Shown: positions 25,319-32,656 of the stretch, piece by piece
Layout of the letters: every line of letters starts with the position of its first letter
Numbering within the stretch: the first letter of the stretch is position 1
Source: Haloprofundus marisrubri
GTDB taxonomy: Archaea; Halobacteriota; Halobacteria; Halobacteriales; Haloferacaceae
Assembly (NCBI RefSeq): GCF_001469955.1
Contig: NZ_LOPU01000040.1
Location: forward strand, 1-64,000
Direction: 5' to 3'
Length of the DNA: 64,000 nucleotides
The notes under the pieces: generated by a model
Told to the model about the DNA's origin: nothing
Databases searched by the model: none
Seen by the model: only the letters and a program-made list of their open reading frames with translations
Made by a program: the position numbers and the translations under genes

Positions 25319-27042
25319 TCGCTCTGCCCCCGCGTATTGAAGACTGTCTCGCGACTCTCAGCAGTCTGTTGTGCGTGCGAATATGGACCACTGTATCTTT
25401 CGTTCTCTACGACATCTCGAACATCGTAGAACTGTTCGTCGGTGGCCCCTTGAAGAAGAATTGTCTTGTCCGAGTATGCTTTGTCGAACCGTTCATAGCC
25501 CCTGTTCAGAGTCCAATCACGGTTTGAGCTCGTTCCCCCGACTCCCTTGAACTCTCCATTCGGGAGGAAATATCCCGCTCGGTAATCCTGTTCACTATCC
25601 AATTCAGATCGTGTTGCGATCTTGTTAAGAGAGACGCTCGGTGGAATCTGAGAGTCGGTAACTGATTCTCGCGAAGCGCTGGATGTCTCCGACGTGTTAC
25701 CCAGACTCGTCGTTACTGAGTGACCACTCCGGGCAAGCTCACTTGAGGCACTCCCAAGTGCACCAGCCGGAGTCGTGTCTGTCGTGCCAACAGTAGCGGT
25801 CGAACTCGCATTATCGCTGGAGAACGGTGAGCCGGTTAGTGGGTTTACACGTGGACTGGAGGCAGCTGCACTCGCCGCACTCGTCGCTGCACCCCTGGCG
25901 TTCCCAAGCTTGTTCGAGGCACTCGCAAAACCCGTTGCGGAGACGGCACCGAGAACGCCCGCGGCCATCGCTGAAAACGGCCGCATTGAGCGCAGGCCGA
26001 TGAACAGCATTATCGGCGATAAGAGCGCGATGACCCACAGACAAAGCGTCAACAGCGCATACACGCCAAGGCCAGGGACAATCGACGTTACTCCAGGCAT
26101 GGCACTTCGGGCGGCGTTGATAATCGGATAGCCGAAGCCCAACACGAGCGCTGTTGGGAAGGGGAGGAATGCGACGGTGACGAACATATCACGACCAACC
26201 TTTCCGACCTTCGAGATGATGCTGAGTGGCCCGAAGTCAACCAGTGAGAGTGCAATGAAGATCGGGAGTGCGGGGGTGAAGACAAACACCGCCACCCACG
26301 ACAGGCCAAATACGAGTGCAATCAGGAGGAACAACACGCCTGATGAGAGCCAGACGAGAATGATGCCAAGGCCGGCTGCGGCAGCGTTGCCACCGACTGA
26401 CCCGAGTTCCGAAACGAGGTCTGAGCCAGTGGGGGCGACTGCGAGAATCAGTCCCTGTGAGAGATGTAGCACAACGGCAGCCCAAATCCAGGAGGCGAGG
26501 ATGAAGAACAAGCCGAACCAACCTTTCTGACGCAGTGTCTTGCTTCGATGTGCTGCAGCGGACCCACCGGGTAGGATTGTGGTGAGTCGAAGCAAAATCA
26601 TCGCGAAGCCCCACAGGGCAAGCCCAATGGGGAGTCCCTTGGTGAACCACATGTCGTATGCAGTTCCCATGGGTGCGTTCGTGGGGCGGTCGACGAGTTC
26701 CATTTCGCCGTCTTGAAGCGGCACTGGACGAGAAACGAGGAATTCGACGGCCCATTCAGCGACGTCACGAGAGAATTCGAGGAATCCCTGTGCGATGGCT
26801 CGAACAGCATCAATGACGCCGTTGCAGACTTGGCCACTTACGGGGTTGATACCGCTACAGTAGCCTGCATCAGTGGCGGCAGTGCTATTCCCATCTTGGT
26901 CGTCACCAGTGGGTGGCTCGCTGGGTGTTCCGAGCTGGGGTGAACTCGTCGGTGTGTCTGCGACGGCGAGTATGGGAACAAATCCAGCGCTCACGATGAG
27001 TGTTAGTACGAACATCACCGATAGGACTGGTTTCTGTGTCAT
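25315..27042 (-). CDS. VirB6/TrbL-like polytopic membrane protein
   Basis: 575 residues from the ATG at 27042, chosen because a secretion signal follows (MTQKPVLSVMFVLTLIVSAGFVPILAVAD). A Cys-containing extracellular loop comes next, then about six to seven long membrane segments between residues 150 and 390 (GLPIGLALWGFAMILLRL, WFGLFFILASWIWAAVVL, LGIILVWLSSGVLFLLIAL and others). A low-complexity Ala/Ser/Thr tail follows and a short charged C-terminus. VirB6-like proteins form the inner-membrane pore of type IV secretion. The start overlaps nothing and lies 29 bases after the pilin-like gene. Confidence 0.72.
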   Translation of the reverse strand: MTQKPVLSVMFVLTLIVSAGFVPILAVADTPTSSPQLGTPSEPPTGDDQDGNSTAATDAGYCSGINPVSGQVCNGVIDAVRAIAQGFLEFSRDVAEWAVEFLVSRPVPLQDGEMELVDRPTNAPMGTAYDMWFTKGLPIGLALWGFAMILLRLTTILPGGSAAAHRSKTLRQKGWFGLFFILASWIWAAVVLHLSQGLILAVAPTGSDLVSELGSVGGNAAAAGLGIILVWLSSGVLFLLIALVFGLSWVAVFVFTPALPIFIALSLVDFGPLSIISKVGKVGRDMFVTVAFLPFPTALVLGFGYPIINAARSAMPGVTSIVPGLGVYALLTLCLWVIALLSPIMLFIGLRSMRPFSAMAAGVLGAVSATGFASASNKLGNARGAATSAASAAASSPRVNPLTGSPFSSDNASSTATVGTTDTTPAGALGSASSELARSGHSVTTSLGNTSETSSASRESVTDSQIPPSVSLNKIATRSELDSEQDYRAGYFLPNGEFKGVGGTSSNRDWTLNRGYERFDKAYSDKTILLQGATDEQFYDVRDVVENERYSGPYSHAQQTAESRETVFNTRGQSE

Positions 27043-27070
27043 GGAGTGGTGAATGGGTGTGTATCGTCCC

Positions 27071-27532
27071 TTAGAAGAAGGGGACGAGGCTGACACAGTC
27101 TGCGAGAGAGGTGCCGGTGAATCCGATGAACATCTCGATAACGACGGCGAACAGTGGCGTCGTTACGGCGCTTATGCCGGCGCGGTTACGCCAGTTTTTG
27201 AATGATTGGACTGTTTGTGGGTCCTTTGGGAAGCCGGCTGCAGTGTGGAGGACGTAGGAGAGGATTGCGGCGCCGATCATGAGTGTCCCGACGACCAGTG
27301 GGGCGGCTTGGTTGATGGTGTCGGCGAGTGGTGTTCCACAGATTCCGTTTCCGACTCCTTCCTGGGCAGCGACGGTTGTACTCGTGATTGCAAGTAGTAC
27401 TCCAGCGGAGGCTACGGTACGACTAGTGTGTTTTAAGAATTGTGATAGGTAGGTGTGGTATGCTGTGTAATGTGTGGCCAGTTTTTCAAATTTAGACGTT
27501 TCAGGCATTCTAAGCGTAGATTTACTAGACAT
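27071..27532 (-). CDS. VirB2/TrbC-like pilin candidate
   Basis: 153 residues from the ATG at 27532 (a longer frame begins at 27589). A signal-like segment ASAGVLLAITSTTVAAQEGV ends near residue 60. Two hydrophobic helices follow (APLVVGTLMIGAAILSYVLHTA and AGISAVTTPLFAVVIEMFIGF), with paired Cys residues (NGICGTPLAD and SLADCVSLVPFF). Short two-helix proteins heading a VirB4/VirB6 operon are usually pilins or channel subunits of the VirB2 type. It is the first gene of the secretion block. Confidence 0.68.
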   Translation of the reverse strand: MSSKSTLRMPETSKFEKLATHYTAYHTYLSQFLKHTSRTVASAGVLLAITSTTVAAQEGVGNGICGTPLADTINQAAPLVVGTLMIGAAILSYVLHTAAGFPKDPQTVQSFKNWRNRAGISAVTTPLFAVVIEMFIGFTGTSLADCVSLVPFF

Positions 27533-27774
27533 TTTGTCGTATTCTGGTTGAGCGTATTTTCTTATATTACTATAAACTACCGGCCACATATATCGGATCT
27601 GAGAGATTGTGGTTGGACGGGATCAAGAATCCCTTTTCGTGAGTGAATAGGGAGGAGAGATACCGTCTGCAGGTCGTTTCAACGCCTGCATTGTTTGGTT
27701 TGTGAGGACAGGAGGAACGGTAGTTCCGCTGTCCGAATACTTTTGTTCTGGTTCTCACCACTGTTGCTTAGCAA

Positions 27775-27969
27775 ATGACTCGGCCCAACGCAGACATTCC
27801 TGAGGGAGTACATGGGAGCATGAAAGAACTGGGGAAGATGTACGGAATCTCAACGGAGGAAGCCTATATTCTCGCTGCAAAAGTACTGTTGAACCTCGAA
27901 TCAGAAATTGAGTATAATCCAGATGGCGACCTTGTCGAGACGTTTCTTGAGAAACACGCTAATCGGTAA
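27775..27969 (+). CDS. Small hypothetical protein
   Basis: 64 residues: MTRPNADIPEGVHGSMKELGKMYGISTEEAYILAAKVLLNLESEIEYNPDGDLVETFLEKHANR. It is acidic and helical with no motif I recognise; a helix-turn-helix-like GISTEEAYILAAKVLL is the only suggestive part. It is transcribed divergently from the secretion operon, so it could be its regulator, but nothing proves this. Confidence 0.5.
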   Translation: MTRPNADIPEGVHGSMKELGKMYGISTEEAYILAAKVLLNLESEIEYNPDGDLVETFLEKHANR

Positions 27970-28149
27970 CGAGATCGGTGCAGGTAGTTCGAGAGGCGGC
28001 CAGAGGAGATAATTTAGAAGGACAGGTGGGAGTGTGATAACGATACTGCAGGCATTCAAGCACGAGAGTGAGATGGGAATGTCCTGAGTCAAATCCTATG
28101 ATAATCTAAGTAGATTGGTGGTAAGCGTAGGAGGAATGTTTCCAGCAAC

Positions 28150-28262
28150 TCAGTCAGTTCCTTCACAAACAACCTCATGAAGTTCATCCAGAAATTCTGG
28201 ATCATGCTTCGCGAGGACTTCGATGTCTTCAGCGACTCTGTCAAGGCGCTTTCGGAGGAATG
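28150..28262. other. Short unresolved coding-like segment before arsC
   Basis: On the plus strand a 28-codon frame from the ATG at 28177 (KFIQKFWIMLREDFDVFSDSV...) ends at a TGA that overlaps the arsC ATG, which would couple translation. On the minus strand an equally protein-like frame (FLRKRLDRVAEDIEVLAKHD...) has no start codon and looks like a gene tail. Only one can be right. Nothing else is seen in 27970-28149. Confidence 0.3.
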
Positions 28263-28700
28263 AGCGAAGATTCAGCGAAAGTTCAAGTTGTGTTCATGTG
28301 CGTTCAGGACGCCGGGCGCAGCCAGATGTCGACGACCTTCGCGGAACGAGAACGCGAGAGACGTGGACTCGAAGACCGAGTCGAGATATTGACTGGTGGA
28401 ACACACCCGGCAGACCATGTCCACGACATCGTCGTCGAGGTGATGTCCGAAGAGGGATTCGACCTCTCAGACCGTGTGCCGCAAGGAATTTCGACCGAGG
28501 AGTTGGAGTCCTGTGAGTACGTCGCAACGATGGGGTGTTCGACACTCCAGTTAGACACGTCTGCGGGCGTGGACGTGCGTGACTGGGCACTCAACGATCC
28601 GGATTGGAAAGACCTTGACCGTGTCCGTGACATTCGGGACGAAATTGAGGAGCGAGTCATTGCACTATTCGACGAAATCGAGGAGCAGACCCATGAGTGA
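28260..28700 (+). CDS. arsC: Arsenate reductase (low-Mr phosphatase type)
   Basis: 146 residues. The P-loop C-V-Q-D-A-G-R-S (Cys14 to Ser21) is the CX5R(S) signature of thioredoxin-coupled ArsC and low-molecular-weight tyrosine phosphatases; QMSTTFAERE follows as in archaeal ArsC. A second cysteine in VATMGCSTL and the ALNDPDWKDLDRVRDIRDEIEERV tail (DP Asp acid) support the assignment. It reduces As(V) to As(III), which the methyltransferase encoded next could then use. The genes overlap by 8 bases. Confidence 0.88.
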   Translation: MSEDSAKVQVVFMCVQDAGRSQMSTTFAERERERRGLEDRVEILTGGTHPADHVHDIVVEVMSEEGFDLSDRVPQGISTEELESCEYVATMGCSTLQLDTSAGVDVRDWALNDPDWKDLDRVRDIRDEIEERVIALFDEIEEQTHE

Positions 28701-29535
28701 GGAATCCACGACATCAGCCAGCGAACGGCGTACGCTCGACGCCGCAGAACAGCGGCGTGCCGTTCGTAATCGGTACGCTCGAATTGCCACCAGTACTAAC
28801 GGAGAGACAGACTGTTGCACCGATTCGGAGAGTTGTTGTGACGGCGAATCGCCCGACTCAGGCTCACAGAAACTCGGCTACGACGACACCGACCTACACT
28901 CGGTAGCGGAGGGTGCCGACTTAGGTCTCGGGTGTGGGAATCCGAACGCTATCGCGTCGCTCGACGAGGGTGAGACGGTTCTCAACCTTGGGTCCGGAGC
29001 AGGATTCGATTGCTTCCTCGCAGCCAAAGAGGTCGGCGACTCGGGACGCGTAATTGGAGTCGACATGACCCCTGAGATGGTGGAGAAAGCACGAGAGAAC
29101 ATCGTAAAGAACGATGCGACGAACGTCGAGTTCCGGCTCGGCGAAATCGAACACCTTCCGGTCTCTGACGAGACGGTCGACGTAATCATCTCGAACTGTG
29201 TCATCAACCTCTCACCGAACAAACCACAGGTATTCGGTGAAGCGTTCAGAGCGCTCCGTCCGGGAGGAAGATTGGCTGTCTCGGACGTCGTGATGACTGC
29301 ACCGATTCCGAAGAACGTACAGAGAGATCCTGAGTCCATGGCCGCGTGTATCGGTGGTGCGTCGACGATCGACGATTTACGAGCGATGCTTTCGGAGGCT
29401 GGGTTCGTCGACGTTGAAATCAAACCGAAAGAAGAGAGCGGGGAGTTCATCCGTGAGTGGGACGACAGCATCGACCTCAACGACTACATCGTGTCTGCGG
29501 CGATTTCGGGCGAGAAGCCAGTAGAAGGTAGATAA
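28693..29535 (+). CDS. arsM: Arsenite S-adenosylmethionine methyltransferase
   Basis: 280 residues from the ATG at 28693. The SAM-binding motif is VLNLGSGAGFDCFLAA and the conserved arsenic-binding cysteines are visible in DLGLGCGNPNA, ISNCVINLSP and MAACIGGAST. The N-terminus carries extra Cys pairs (DCCTDSESCCDGE) as in other ArsM enzymes. It methylates As(III) to methylated, partly volatile arsenicals. It is translationally coupled to arsC. No arsR, arsA or arsB was found in the window, so this is a minimal reduce-and-methylate unit. Confidence 0.9.
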   Translation: MSEESTTSASERRTLDAAEQRRAVRNRYARIATSTNGETDCCTDSESCCDGESPDSGSQKLGYDDTDLHSVAEGADLGLGCGNPNAIASLDEGETVLNLGSGAGFDCFLAAKEVGDSGRVIGVDMTPEMVEKARENIVKNDATNVEFRLGEIEHLPVSDETVDVIISNCVINLSPNKPQVFGEAFRALRPGGRLAVSDVVMTAPIPKNVQRDPESMAACIGGASTIDDLRAMLSEAGFVDVEIKPKEESGEFIREWDDSIDLNDYIVSAAISGEKPVEGR

Positions 29536-30095
29536 CTGCCCGAATGGTGTTCTCAGAACTCTAGGCTTGGGAAATGCTCGTAGTTCGCATTGCTCACTTC
29601 TCGTCGAGGAGGGCTTTCAGTTCGCGTGCCAAGGTACTGCGCTGCAAAAGCGGGGACCAATACAGTAGCCACGGTCGGCATCGATGTGTGCCCGGTCGCG
29701 CCCTTCCCTGTTGGACACATTTTGACGAACGCCTTGATATAGTTAAACCTGTTGTTGAAAGAATGGTAGTTTCTTTAGAGACCATCTCCATCGAACTGAG
29801 CGCCTTAACCAAGACAACCACCAAATCGCATGCGAACTGCCTCAGGGTCAAGCCCCGAGGCACTCGCGTTGTTTCTTCTGTAGAGTGAGGCCGAGTATAC
29901 GCTTAGTGTGAAGAAGACGATTTCGAGGCAGTCCCTCGCGCCATCGAGTATCTGCGGGACGTTACTGCAGAGTAGCTCTCAGGATACGAACCCAGTCCTC
30001 TTCTTTCGACTCCGTCGAAACCTCTATTTGCTCCTTTGCAGGCCAGCGGAGAAGTTTAATTGAAATCCAAGCTGACAGCTGAGCTGTGAGCGAAG
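29536..30095. other. Intergenic stretch, possible IS debris
   Basis: No complete gene. A minus-strand frame tail ending at 29594 (RPWLLYWSPLLQRSTLARELKALLDEK) looks coding but has no start or recognised family. A hairpin CCTCAGGG-TCAAG-CCCCGAGG (about 29839-29859) resembles a transposon end or terminator. These suggest remains of an insertion. Confidence 0.35.
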
Positions 30096-30533
30096 ATGGC
30101 ACGTACTGATGATCCCTACGACCTGCAGCGGTTCGTCGAAGCACAAGATCCCGTAATAGAGGACGTCAAGCAAGAACTTCGAGCGGGGCAGAAGCGTACC
30201 CACTGGATGTGGTACGTATTTCCACAGATAAAGGGTCTTGGGAGCAGTCGGATGGCTCAACGCTACTCGATCTCTTCACGAGCGGAGGCCGAAGCCTATC
30301 TCGCACACTCGGTGTTGGGTCCGCGATTGCGTGAATGCACGAAAATCGTGAATAACGTCGAAGGACGCTCTGCGCACGACATTTTTGGATCCCCGGACGA
30401 CTTGAAGTTCCGATCCTCAATGACGCTTTTCGAGACGGTTTCAGAGGAGCAAGTTCCATTCAACAGAGCTCTTCATCAATACTACGGTGGCGAACCCGAT
30501 CAGAAGACGTTAGCGTTCCTAGAGAGCGAATGA
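30096..30533 (+). CDS. DUF1810 family protein
   Basis: 145 residues. YDLQRFVEAQDPVIEDVKQELRAGQKRTHWMWYVFPQIKGLG with SSRMAQRYSISSRAEAEAYLAHSVLGPRLRECTKIV and IFGSPDDLKFRSSMTLF is the complete DUF1810 pattern. The length is normal. The family is widespread and its biochemical role is unknown to me; the conserved HxMWYxFPQ core suggests a ligand or catalytic site. The gene is single and unlinked in function to arsCM. Confidence 0.85.
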   Translation: MARTDDPYDLQRFVEAQDPVIEDVKQELRAGQKRTHWMWYVFPQIKGLGSSRMAQRYSISSRAEAEAYLAHSVLGPRLRECTKIVNNVEGRSAHDIFGSPDDLKFRSSMTLFETVSEEQVPFNRALHQYYGGEPDQKTLAFLESE

Positions 30534-30630
30534 ACGGAAGGGTCCTGTTAAAATTTTCGTCTACTAATTAGTTGTGGAAGTCGTGGGCTTCCTCCTTGTA
30601 TCTGTGTGAACTGCGGGATGGAAAGCTTCA

Positions 30631-30656
30631 TTTACATAGAGTAAAGTGTTCTTTAC
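30631..30656 (+). promoter_or_regulatory. TATA box and operator of XRE operon
   Basis: TATA-like TTTACATA (30631-30638) is 22-29 bases before the ATG at 30660. A perfect inverted repeat GTAAAG-TGTT-CTTTAC (30641-30656) fills the space between it and the start codon. The layout fits a leaderless promoter repressed by the XRE protein encoded second in the operon. Confidence 0.62.
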
Positions 30657-30659
30657 ACA

Positions 30660-30893
30660 ATGGTTGAAATCCCGCTCATAGGTCGAGAGGATGAACGAGC
30701 ACAGGAGGTCGGTCGGCGGGCCGGGACTAACGCGTTTGTCGTCCTCTCTGCACTGTTTATAGCGATTATCGTTCAACACGTCGTGACCAGAGGTTTCGGG
30801 AGTATTGATGCTGTAGGTTTCGAGATAGGAGTCTTACTGCTCGGCTGGATCGTCTACGTTTGCACAGGTCTCTACTACACCCGAACGATGTGA
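30660..30893 (+). CDS. Two-helix membrane protein of XRE operon
   Basis: 77 residues. Two membrane segments (TNAFVVLSALFIAIIVQHVV and GFEIGVLLLGWIVYVCTGLYY). The short N-terminal cytoplasmic part is charged (GREDERAQEVGRRAG). It is followed after 3 bases by an XRE-type regulator, an arrangement common in archaea and Firmicutes in which the regulator controls the membrane protein. Function unknown. Confidence 0.68.
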   Translation: MVEIPLIGREDERAQEVGRRAGTNAFVVLSALFIAIIVQHVVTRGFGSIDAVGFEIGVLLLGWIVYVCTGLYYTRTM

Positions 30894-30896
30894 CTC

Positions 30897-31097
30897 ATGG
30901 AAAACGACCTCGCTGTTCGACGAGCCAAGCATGAATTGACTCAGAGCGACCTAGCAGACGCAGTAGGTGTTTCACGGCAGACAATTAGTGCGATTGAAGG
31001 GGGTCGATATAACCCCAGTCTCGATCTTGCGTTTCGATTCGCACAATATTTCGACTGTTCTATCGAAGACATATTTGAACCGACACAGAGTGATTGA
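30897..31097 (+). CDS. XRE-family transcriptional regulator
   Basis: 66 residues, essentially a lone Cro/C1 helix-turn-helix: LAVRRAKHELTQSDLADAVGVSRQTISAIEGGRYNPSLDLAFRFAQYFDCSIEDIFE. This length and the closing SIEDIFEP are typical of YgzD/HTH_3 minimal regulators. The inverted repeat at 30641-30656 is its likely target, giving feedback control of the operon. Confidence 0.88.
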   Translation: MENDLAVRRAKHELTQSDLADAVGVSRQTISAIEGGRYNPSLDLAFRFAQYFDCSIEDIFEPTQSD

Positions 31098-31226
31098 CTC
31101 GCGCTCTAAGTCTTGTACGTGACTTCTGACAGTGTCCGGGGGAGATTTCTGTGGTCGTGCTAAACCTAGGGCGCAAATCGGTTATTGGAGGAGAAGTTTA
31201 ATCCCTACAATCACTCACTCAACGAC

Positions 31227-31469
31227 ATGGCGGATACCCTCACAGAGCTCTCCCAGCGGAATGAAGCGTTCTGGATTGGTTTGGCCCTCTTCTTACTCGG
31301 GGTGATTACTCCCGAGACTTTCCTTCTCGGGGGAATTGAACTTACGAGAGTCCTTATTTGGCTTGGTGGGGGTATTCTTCTGCTCAGGGTTCTAGTCGGA
31401 ATCTACAGAATCCTCAGAACGACGGCAGAGGCTGGAGTATTTGGCTACCGTGAGGGGAAAACAGAATGA
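31227..31469 (+). CDS. Small membrane protein
   Basis: 80 residues from the ATG at 31227. Two hydrophobic segments (FWIGLALFLLGVITPETFLLGG and VLIWLGGGILLLRVLVGIY) and a charged C-terminus. There is no recognisable family. It is separated from the XRE gene by 129 bases and probably has its own promoter. Confidence 0.55.
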   Translation: MADTLTELSQRNEAFWIGLALFLLGVITPETFLLGGIELTRVLIWLGGGILLLRVLVGIYRILRTTAEAGVFGYREGKTE

Positions 31470-31554
31470 CAAATGGAACTCCTGTATTCAGTACACCTCA
31501 TTTATCAAAATCTGTAAGATTCGATGGATCGGTTGACTTGGCTATTTGACTTGG

Positions 31555-31839
31555 TTAGAGGTAAGTACCGACTCCGATTCCGATTCCAACGCCGAGTGTT
31601 ATTTTCACACAGGATTGCCACGATTGTGTGGTGAGTCCATAGAGGAGTAGCCCGATGGGAATCGATGAAAGTGCGGCAGCAATCCAGTCAGGGGTCGGTG
31701 AAAACGGGTCAAGCCAGAGATAGAGTACTGTGATTGCGAATCCGCTTCCGAAGGCTAAGATACGATCCCACTGAAAGTTAGACCACTTTGGTTGACTGGA
31801 TTGGGAATCCTCACGGAGTAGCTCACGCTTGGAGGGCAT
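31555..31839 (-). CDS. Small membrane protein
   Basis: 94 residues from the ATG at 31839. A basic, polar N-terminus (PSKRELLREDSQSSQPKWSN) is followed by three hydrophobic stretches (ILAFGSGFAITVLYLWL, WIAAALSSIPIGLLLYGL, VKITLGVGIGIGVGTYL). Function unknown. It converges on the previous small membrane gene. Confidence 0.5.
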   Translation of the reverse strand: MPSKRELLREDSQSSQPKWSNFQWDRILAFGSGFAITVLYLWLDPFSPTPDWIAAALSSIPIGLLLYGLTTQSWQSCVKITLGVGIGIGVGTYL

Positions 31840-32016
31840 GTTCAGAACTCTACGTTCTACACGCATATTTATACTGAGACAACCATGCAGCTGTGCACTG
31901 ATTTTCAACTGCGTTTAGTCTGTGTTCGTCACTCGTGAGAGAACTTTGGAAATCATCAAAGACCAGAGAGGGGTTTTTCTGTTGCGATTGGGAGTGACCG
32001 TGTGAGGTTAGCACGC

Positions 32017-32271
32017 ATGAAAGATTGTGATATTAGCAGGCGGCGGGTTATTCAGGCGACCGCAGGCATGAGTACAGCAGCGATGCTGTCGCTCACTGGA
32101 TGCACCGGGAACACTGGAAGTGGGTCTACCCAGACTCCACGCCTCACCCTCCGCTGTGTACTCACTTCGTTCACCACTACACGACCACACCTGACGACCT
32201 CGAAGCGACACCCGACGGCATCTCGGTGTTACTCCCCGAAACCAGCAATGTTCAATATGTGTGTTCACTAG
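32017..32271 (+). pseudogene. Tat lipoprotein remnant
   Basis: The first 35-40 codons from the ATG at 32017 encode a Tat lipoprotein signal (SRRRVIQATAG...MLSLTGCTGNTGSGS). After about 32150 the frame becomes Ser/Thr/Arg-rich nonsense, while the +1 frame reads THFVHHYTTTPDDLEATPDGISVLLP, which looks coding. It is most likely a frameshifted, truncated lipoprotein gene. Nothing recognisable follows in 32272-32524. Confidence 0.5.
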
Positions 32272-32524
32272 CTGTGTTCAGTACATACAATCATAGAGTT
32301 CACCGGACTCCCGAGTGAGAGTTCACAGTAGAGTACTCCCAAAGAGAGTTTGCCGTGTTCTCCAAGTAGTGGTAACCCACCATCCAAAACGAGCGAGTTC
32401 ATAGAGACTCAAGAAGAGGCTCAACGACTCTGTCGTAGTGAGAGTGTTCCGACTTGCGTCCGTCTCTCAGGACAGAAAAACCGAAGTCGGGCCGCTGTTC
32501 GCCTTTTCAGGACGAGTTACGTTC

Positions 32525-32656
32525 TCAGTCGTCTGCGACTTGCTCTTGGTCGAACTGCTCGCTCGCCTGGGTGACTTCCTCGAGCGCCTCCTCCTCTTCG
32601 CGGAGCGTCTCTACCAAGAGTTCAGCGGCGTCCTCGTGACCGACCTTCTTCGCCGG
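32525..32656 (-). pseudogene. DUF892 (ferritin-like) protein C-terminal fragment
   Basis: After the BCCT stop codon the same frame continues PAKKVGHEDAAELLVETL REEEEALEEVTQASEQFDQ and ends at TGA 32525-32527. The GHEDAAELLxETLxEExxALE pattern is the last helix of DUF892/YciE-type ferritin-like proteins. No start codon or upstream helices remain, so this is a leftover from a rearrangement. Confidence 0.55.

Noticed and set aside
27901-28092. 63-codon minus-strand hydrophobic frame
   Set aside because: Overlaps the end of the small gene at 27775-27969 and lacks start signals; judged non-coding.
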